A DNA stretch of 64,000 nt from Pomphorhynchus laevis (taxonomy: Eukaryota > Acanthocephala > Palaeacanthocephala > Echinorhynchida > Pomphorhynchidae). The first letter of the stretch is position 1, and each line of letters opens with the position of its first letter. Both the position numbers and the translations under genes were made by a program. The stretch spans positions 1 through 64,000 of the forward strand of contig WNNJ02003720.1 in NCBI GenBank assembly GCA_012934845.2, in the 5' to 3' direction. The notes beneath the pieces are model-generated. The model saw nothing but the letters and a program-made list of their open reading frames with translations. It was not told the origin of the DNA and searched no databases. Below are positions 36,901 through 45,900 of the stretch, piece after piece.

Positions 36901-39900
36901 AGTCATTGTGACGTCTAAATTTATTGTAGTAGAAAAATCAAGAGGAGTCAAATAATTTTTGTTTTCAAATTTTTAACCACTTCTGCTATCATCACCACTT
37001 CTGCGGTCATTAAAATTATTGAAAATTTCTAAAATTTCTTAAATTTTGTCCGAAAAAATGTTCATACATTTCTCAAAAGATAGGAAAGTATAATTACGTT
37101 CGTATAAATGCAAACAAACTAATTAAGAACAAAAGACGTAATCTTAACACCGATTTGTGAAGTGATAACAACATTGACACGATATTTATTACGACGATAA
37201 ATAACATACATGTCCTCTAAAAATAACGACAATGTCTTCTAATCGCTGATACTTATTTGCAGTAGTACATTGATCTTGATTGTGTTTTGGTATTCGATAA
37301 CTGTGAAATAAGACATGATATTGTTTCATGCATAAATGAAACTGGCCGTGTACATTAGCGTTCTTTTCCTGCTTGATGTTATGTCTAAATAACATTAAAT
37401 ATTTTGTTTTTTTTTGTATGAGTTATTAACAAAAAATTATTCTTTTACATGATGCAGACAACTGATAAAATTTAACAATTAATTTAGTATAAACAAAAAT
37501 ATAAGCAATGAATAAAAACGCGAGACAAGTTAATTTGAAGTTTATAAAGCTATAAATGTATAAACAATTCTTCAATGAAAAATCTTCTTCAAGTATACAC
37601 AATCAGATTCCATGCATTTGCTATTGCGGTAAAGACCAAATACACTGATTAGTCAAATTAATACCTTCAAACATATTTGGGCCTATATACACATGATATA
37701 TAAGCTTATATTTCTCATAATATAAAAAACGATTCGTTACAAATAATATTAAAGCGTTCATATTAAAGTTGGATCGATGAAAGGGGGCCGAAACCAGATC
37801 ACATATCAGTACCTACTGATTACTTCTATTACTTATTTGAATACATTCTATATTATTTATTAATTAACTTTTAAAAATATATTTTTATTTTAAATATTAA
37901 TTATAAGTTTTATCGTTCTATGAATATAATTGTGTAAAATCTTATATAATTATTTATAATTATTTATATTTTATGTATAAATAATATAAAATACGTTGAC
38001 TCAGCTGATTTGATATTATCATTTACAACATATGAACACACGTTGACTTAATTCTTTAATATTTATTCTCAAAAAATTATCTGTTTTTTTTTCTTAATTT
38101 CACAGAGAAACTGATGATCTCAAAAGTGCAATACATAAAAACAAAAAAAATGATCTCAACAGTGCAATACATAAAAACAAAAAAGTAACTTTTAATTAAG
38201 AAAGGTTTGCAAACCGAAAGCTTTTCACCAACAGACTTTTTTGATCAGAAAATACTTTTCTCTTCCTGATTCAAATATATATAATTCAGATAAGCTAACT
38301 GAGTAACCTACAGGCAGAAGTCTCTTCTCGAGTAAATGCAGACTGAATGAAGTGGCGGTCAGTTACAGATATTCTCTGCGATCCAAAGATAAAAGAGCGA
38401 CTGAAGTCGAAAATTTACAAAACTGTAATACGACCCGTGGTCCTCTACGGTGCTGAATGTTGGTCGATATCAAAATATGAAGAACGTAAAGTTGCCGAAA
38501 TGGAGACAAAGATACTCCGATGGACAGCAGAAAAAACCTTAAAGGAGCATGTTCGAAACGAAGTAATAAGGAACTAGTTTGGCGTAGGCCAATAATAGAT
38601 AAACTTCGAGAAAGGCGACTACAATAGTACGGCCACGTTATCCGCGCAAGCGAACACCAACCATCAAATAAGTCCATCGCCGTGACAGTGGGTGGAAAGC
38701 GTCCGATAAGAAGGCCGAAACTGCGATGGATGGACGTCATTCGTCATGACTTGATAAGTGTTGGACTGGAAACCAAAAACGCCCTCGATAGAGCTAAGTG
38801 GAGGCAACTCTCAAAAGCAGCGGACCCCGTCCCTACACGGGAAAGGCGCTAAAGAAAAAGAAGAATATAAGCTAACTGAGTATACATATTTTGTATTGCT
38901 TATAAGCTAAAAATAATGCTAAATTTAAATAATTAAGTTAGATATAATTATAAATAATAAATATTTGTTATATAAGATTTTATATAATTTAAATCAAGTT
39001 AAAATTTAAAGTTGAAATTTGAAATAAAAGTCAATTTTTATGAATTTACTAATAAATAATAGACGATGTATCAGAATTAGGATTTTGAGATCATCAGTTT
39101 ATCATGAATTGCTATGTTATCATGATTCGACCTCATTTTCTCTTTTTTGCCAGTGACAAAAAAAGAGAGAAAAAGTCAAACATTCTGAAGTAGGATTTTC
39201 ATCCAAAACTAGTTAATTGTCTATTTTTTCAGAGAACAAAAAATTTGCTGTTATTAAATTTTTCTATTGCTAAATTTATGAGTGATGTCAACCCTCTATT
39301 ATACAATGAGGCGAGGCTTAATTATTAAACATTTTCAAACTAATAAAATCTAGTCTAGAGCACAGCTCACTGATTAACGTTTTAGATGTGACAATGTACA
39401 TAGACAATTATTACAAATTTCATACATCCATGTATGAAATTCTTTGTAATTTGTATCCCAAAGAATCGTCTAAAAAATTGTATATTCATACACGAAACTA
39501 CAATCCGTAATGTGACGTTATGATAGGTGAAGCTCTGAGAATTTTCTGTTTGTGCAGTGATACACGAGCTCAAAACAAGTGCCTGTTCATATTCACAATC
39601 GAACTTAAAAACGCGGTTATTTGGAATGGAACATTTTTAGAGCAATCAAAAATGCAATTCGAAGGATATTTCGCTAGACCAAAATATTCGATCAATCAAA
39701 TACGATTTGAGAGTAGTTTTATCGTAACACAGTAGATTTCGTAACTTTAAACGGACATCAAATTATAAGTCAATCTTATTAGATAAGAAAATAAATGATC
39801 CCGATAAACATTGATATCGCATTCGCAGGTAATAATATCCCAAATTGGATTGTTACACGATATCTTTACAACAACGGCAAGAAATTAATGATTGGAAATC

Positions 39901-42900
39901 TCATGTAAGTAATATAAGTCGAGATAAGTGATTCAGCTATTAATAAAATACTATGCACACAGTTCTGCAACTGGATTGAAATGTCTTACATGGCGATAGT
40001 TCATGCTAATCAAAAGGTGCAGTATACGTTGCTAATTGGACTATGTGGAAAACAAAAAGACCTTAAAAATATTTGAGCAATAATTAACATACAATTTTTA
40101 ACGCGAACAAAAAATGTGAACTTTATAGGATCTAACGATTGGAAAATTGCGGAGAATTCATGGAAAACCAGCTGGAAACGAAGGTAACTTGCACTTATTA
40201 ACTAAAAAACACAATGTAAGTACTGTTTCAATTATCTCCAGGGGTGCGGGGATACTCTCCTCACAGTTAAGCATATTACGGCATCCATTAAAATTATAAA
40301 TCTGCTGGCTTAAGTGGATTGCGATGAAATCTATGATTTGGAAAATAATTTTAGTATCTCTAACCTAAGGCCCATTATTGGGAAAAGAGGTCAACAGTTG
40401 CCGATCACTTTCGCCTTGGCCCCGCTGGAGAAGGCCGGAATCCTCACTAGGTGCAGTCTTAATCAATTTATGGAATTTAACCGGGGGTTTGAACTAATCT
40501 CTTCTGATTCCTTCACTTACCCTCACTGCAACAGATGTCATACGTAGGGCACTGATCCTCGACATGTTCTCAACCTTTAACATGCAGAGTCTGTGGCGTG
40601 GGCTACCGCATGGAATCGTACGAACGCAACGAAAAATTCCTTCGCGAATTTTGCGGCTAGGATGACAGACTCTAAACTCCTAAAAATCACCAATAATAAG
40701 ATTCAATCGGCTTTTAAAGAACTCGAGGGTCTTATCTCAGTTTTGGCTACGGCGCTTTACGCGTCTCATCTGGTCCAACAAACTGTTGTGATACCAAAGT
40801 CAAAGAGAAGGGGGGCTCGGCTTACGTCATTCCCCCTCTAAAGATTGACACACTTCTAAAGGAAAAGCCTCAAAGGAAAAGACTTCAAAGAAAAAGATCC
40901 CAGGACAATACTCGATTCATCCCTAAGCACATTTTTCTCACTATACTCCGTACATAACCCCGCCTCACTCCTCTTCAACCAAAGGACTCTTGAACTTAGT
41001 TAAATGCTCTTTAAGATCCTCCATTATTTTAAATTATTCTTGTCCAGCCCTTTCTTGTTCAGTAGTTTCACTCTGTAAGAACGGTTAAACGTCTCAGTCT
41101 AGCCAATGTCTACATCCGTCCAGGTCAGATGCACAAGAACTTGGCATCCTGGATAGGATTATAGATAGCGGGTAGGACATATTACTTGGTGATTTCAACG
41201 ACAGAACTAGTCATGGGATTAATGCAGAACTCCGCAGAGCCAAGAACGGTTATCTTATTCACAAACCACCGTCCCCCACCTTTCATTGCACATCAACGAA
41301 TTTACTACTCGACATATTACTGCTCCATGAGAGGTGGTTGTAAAAACCCCAATGCACGGAGCAGTCCCGTCAAAATCTGTCCACCTCTCATGACTTGATT
41401 CGCTGGCGGAGAGAGGAGGATACGCTGCTTAAAAATAGATTCTACTTTGATCCTATCAGAGTGGATTTCTTTCAGGCAGCTATCCAACGCTTCCCCCAGA
41501 TAGGTAATGAGAGTTTAAGCGAATTTAATTCCAACTTTTCTTCGCATGCTACCGCGATGCTTTCGACAACCTATAAAAGTCGTATAAACAGTCCCACTCC
41601 GACAAAACTCAAGACCTTAGCATATTTGCTTCGTCTTCCAAATCTCTCTGCTTCTGCCAGGCAAGTTCTCTCGAAAGAATATTGGAGCACTAGATATAGG
41701 TTCCAACTGGGTAAGGATAGGACAAGCATTGCTTCCCTTAATCCAGCCCAGCCTTCCTTCTGGAAGATATTTAAGAAGGAGAAGTTTGTCTGTTGGGAGG
41801 ATAGAGCATTGGGTTGGATCGGTAATATAGGTCTTGACAAAGTTTTGGAGGAGTCAATATTCCAACATAATTATAGAGCCACTCAATCACCTCAGCCAAT
41901 CCCGCCTGGGGGATACTTCAGGAGTATGAATCTATCTGTCACAGATATCCTTAATTCCTGTGTGTCTTCTCCGGGCACCTCCTAATCCGTCGCCCTATTC
42001 TCTCCCCGTGTATGTCAGCTTTTGACAGCCGAACACAGAAGAGAAGTGGCTGTCACAATGCTATTAGCCGCCTTATCCGATGTGGCCGGCATCAACATCA
42101 GTAGACGAATTTTATTCCAAAAGAGGTTTCCGGTATCATGTCCTAAGGACCTGCGGCCCATTTCGATTTAAAATTCCCTCGTTCCGATCTACGAAAAAGC
42201 GCTTGCGCGTAGAATCATCGATCATCCGAATAAGCGAAATTTGATCCCACCAAGCTTCCATGGGTTAGTAAAGATCGTTCAGTCCATTCAGCTGTAAGTG
42301 AAGTGCATCAGTTTTGTCAGGAGATTAGTCATCAACTTGCTGTGGCTATTTTCCTTGATTTTTCTGCTGCATTTGACCGCATCTCCATTCCCTTGGTTAT
42401 ATCTTCACTCAGTCCCCTCGGGTTGCCTGCGAGAATTGTTAACAAGGTGGAGATTCCCATTACACAGAGCGATTTTACTATGAAGACGACCCTGATGCGC
42501 GTCAGTTCTACCTTATTACGGAATGCCCCAAGGATCCCCACTTGCTCCAATCTTATATCTTGCTGCCTTTATTAAACTCTCTAAAATATTTAAACGCGAA
42601 CAACGTCTAGTGGTATAAGATGATGATACCACAGCCTTGTTCTCTGGACGCAGGTGCAAAGACGTAGTCTCGGACATCAGTCGATTCTTTTTAACATTAA
42701 AAGACCAGTTAGCCCGGTCCAATATTATTTTAAACTCAGCTTAATCGCAGGTGGTTGTCTTCCATGGCGCCCCTGCAGCAAAGAAAAAACTTAAGAGGTT
42801 AGCACTCTCTTTCTCTCCTCCATTTTGACTAATCAAACACTCCTTACCTTCACGAGTCGAGTAAAATTCCTTGGGTTCACCGTTACGATGAACTGGTCGA

Positions 42901-45900
42901 CGAAAGCTGACCTGGATAGACTTAAGCGTATCCTGAAGAGAACTAGGTGGGCACTGAAACGGGCCCAGCATCTGTCATTAATAGGAAAAACCCAGTGCGC
43001 CTCTGGGGCACCTGGTCTATCTTGTGATTAGTCTTCTTTTCTAGAGGACTTCTCCCAGAGCAAAGACTGTGGTTTCTCAAGCTAATCATCTCGTGTTTAC
43101 CCAGCATAGTTCGCTTCGATATCTATATTTAAACAAATAAAAGGTTTTCCAATGGGAGGTAATAGTAGCCTAATTATAGCTGACTTATTTTTAAGTTTTA
43201 TAGAATATGAATTTGTTCATAACTGTTTAAAAAATAAATCTTAATTATATAAAAATATAAAATATATGTTTTGATATATTGATGATATTTGATATATTGA
43301 TGTGCATTTAACCCAAAAAAATTTTATTCAACAACTGAACAAATTTATCCAGAAAGCTTTATTCTTAACAAAACCAATATTGATGACAAAGAAGGTGTAT
43401 ATCTAGATATGAAAATTAAATTAGCATTAACTAAAACTACTATTAATTTATAGAAGGCATATTTAAATTTACAAGAAACATATTTTTGCATGAGCATTCA
43501 TGCATACCATATAATATAAAATATAATACATTAAATAATGAAATTTTAAGAATTGCAACAATATGTAATGATATTGGCTTTCTCCAAAATCATTTAAATA
43601 ATATAATAGATACATATTTTAAACTAGGTTGCTATAAAAATAACATCAAGCAGAAAATAGTAAAATATATAAATCAGCACAATAATATAAAGACTAAATT
43701 TAAACTCTTAAGTGGCAATTTTTTCTGGATGGATAATAAATAATATACTTTGTATTAGAATAAGATACTAAACAATCAAATTTCATCAGAAAAAATACGC
43801 CATTAGCATGCATTTGGCCCCGCTGATATGTTATGTCGAGAAATAGGGTCCGAAACCTTATTACAAAGCAGTTCCCCCTGATTATCTCTAAACCTTATTC
43901 TGATACATAGTCTTTTATTTATTTGTCTATTCATAAAAATGACTTTTATTTTGAATTTTAATTTTAAATTTTAACTTGATATAAATTATATAAAATTATA
44001 TATTATAATTATAATATAATAATTTAAAATTATTTATTATTTAATTATTTAAATTTTATTTAGCATTATTTTTAATTTATAAACAATATAAAATACGTAG
44101 ACTCAGTTAGCTGATCTGAGCTCTTGTTAATCACGGTATAAAGACACAGCTAAATACAGACATATTCGTCCATAATGTAAGATCCACACAACAAGGCGTA
44201 AACCTGAACAGACATGAGTAAATTAATGACAGATGAAATTCCAGGTATCAAAGAAGAAATATATTTAAATTTAAAATAGTTATAAAATTATTTGAGCATA
44301 TGGGCTTAATACTTTGTGTGTTTTGGATTGATAATGCCGAAGAGAAACGTTTTGAAATAAATTAGCCTTTGTAAATCTTGTGATTGAATATTATTTAATA
44401 TTGATTATAACTTTAGTGTTCAATTGTGATTTTCGAAAGCGGTGATTTTAACTGATCAACACTGTTTATATATTTGGTGTCGTTTTTAATAATAAATGAT
44501 ATTCGTTTGATAAAAATGAACAATTTTCAAAATACAATTTAAATTCTAAAAAGGATTGACAACTTCATCAATAAATAATTGCAGCGACGTTGTATGTAAC
44601 GTGGTAAAATTAACATTTAAATTAATCTATTTAAAAATAAAGGATTTAAATTTAAAAGGAAATTTTTTACCTGTAAATGTCCTTGCTTATCTTTAATAAT
44701 GAATAACAGACGCAAGACATCAGCCTAAATTGTGTTAATATGTAGTGATCACATCATTAATAAGATTAGATAATTTGAATTCATCTAAAGTAAGCTTTAC
44801 AATAGTGGTTTGTACTTTATCTTCTTCACATGATGTTTTTCAAGTAAAAAGCCGATTCCTTCATATTATGCCTAAAATATAGCACTTAATCATTTTACAT
44901 AATTACATATGATGACAATGCCGAAACGACGATTCACCACTGGAATATTGATATAAATATAGCTACTTGGATTCTATAATTAAATAAAATTAATAGTAGC
45001 GAGATGAGTAGAGCATAAAGTTATTTAAAGATAAATGATCGAGTTGAATTTCTTATGCAAAAGTCCATATATCCAGGGTAACTCACTAAACCTGGCAATA
45101 TTAAAGTATTGCCCAAAGCCGTGTTTTCAAATGCGGCTAACGGTCATCCACGTAATTGACCATTTAAAAATGACAAAATAACATTGGTAAATTACAGTGA
45201 TGACAAATATTAATAATATATAAATAGTAGTAACGGGAAGTTGTTGTATAAAGGACATTCATATAAATACAAGCAGTATTGGCAAAACAAAGATACATGG
45301 AAATGCTGGCATAGAGGATTTAGACGACACAGTCATATACAAATGATTTGGTTAGTTTTGAAGAAACTATGCATACCCATGAGTCATAATAAGAATATGT
45401 GAGTGGGGTCACTTTATTCCAATGGGAAAGGGAAATAAAAGGTTAGTTAAATATGTTAACATAATCATAATAATACGAAAGAGTGCAAATTAACTTGTTA
45501 GCTCTAATTGGATTAGTTTTCATAAACTTAAAGGATCTTCAGTATATTGGTTGTCTTAGATTATCCTGGGTCAGAAAGTGGGGCAAAAAATACGGCAGTC
45601 ACTAATAAGGCTGAATTTCTAACGTAAACGTTCGTATATCCAGCATCACCCTCTAAACCGTGCAATAGTAAAGTAGCGTCTTAAATAAGTTATTTTGTTG
45701 TTTATAGTAAAGTACAAAGTTTCGAATTTTTCACTCACCATATTAAGTCATCGGCATTCTTACAGCACTTTAGTCGTCTTGATACAATGTAAGCCGGATT
45801 TGAATAGCTCACTAAAGAGTATCTACACTTTGTATACATGTCAGCCAACCAGAATTTATTTGCCTGAGCGTAAAATATATTACTTTAGAATTTAGTTGTA

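Noticed and set aside
35856-36926. CRISPR array
   Set aside because: Units are about 309 bp, near identical throughout, with no short repeat/unique spacer pattern, and the context is animal.
38363-38740. 125-residue minus ORF
   Set aside because: It is the antisense shadow of LINE-C coding sequence.
44737-44850. Minus-strand ORF piece VQTTIVKLTLDEFKLSNLIN, which at first looked like the ChAT segment before exon 3
   Set aside because: It would leave a 12-base intron before exon 3 and breaks phase. The exon at 45739-45863 fits homology, splice sites and phase instead.
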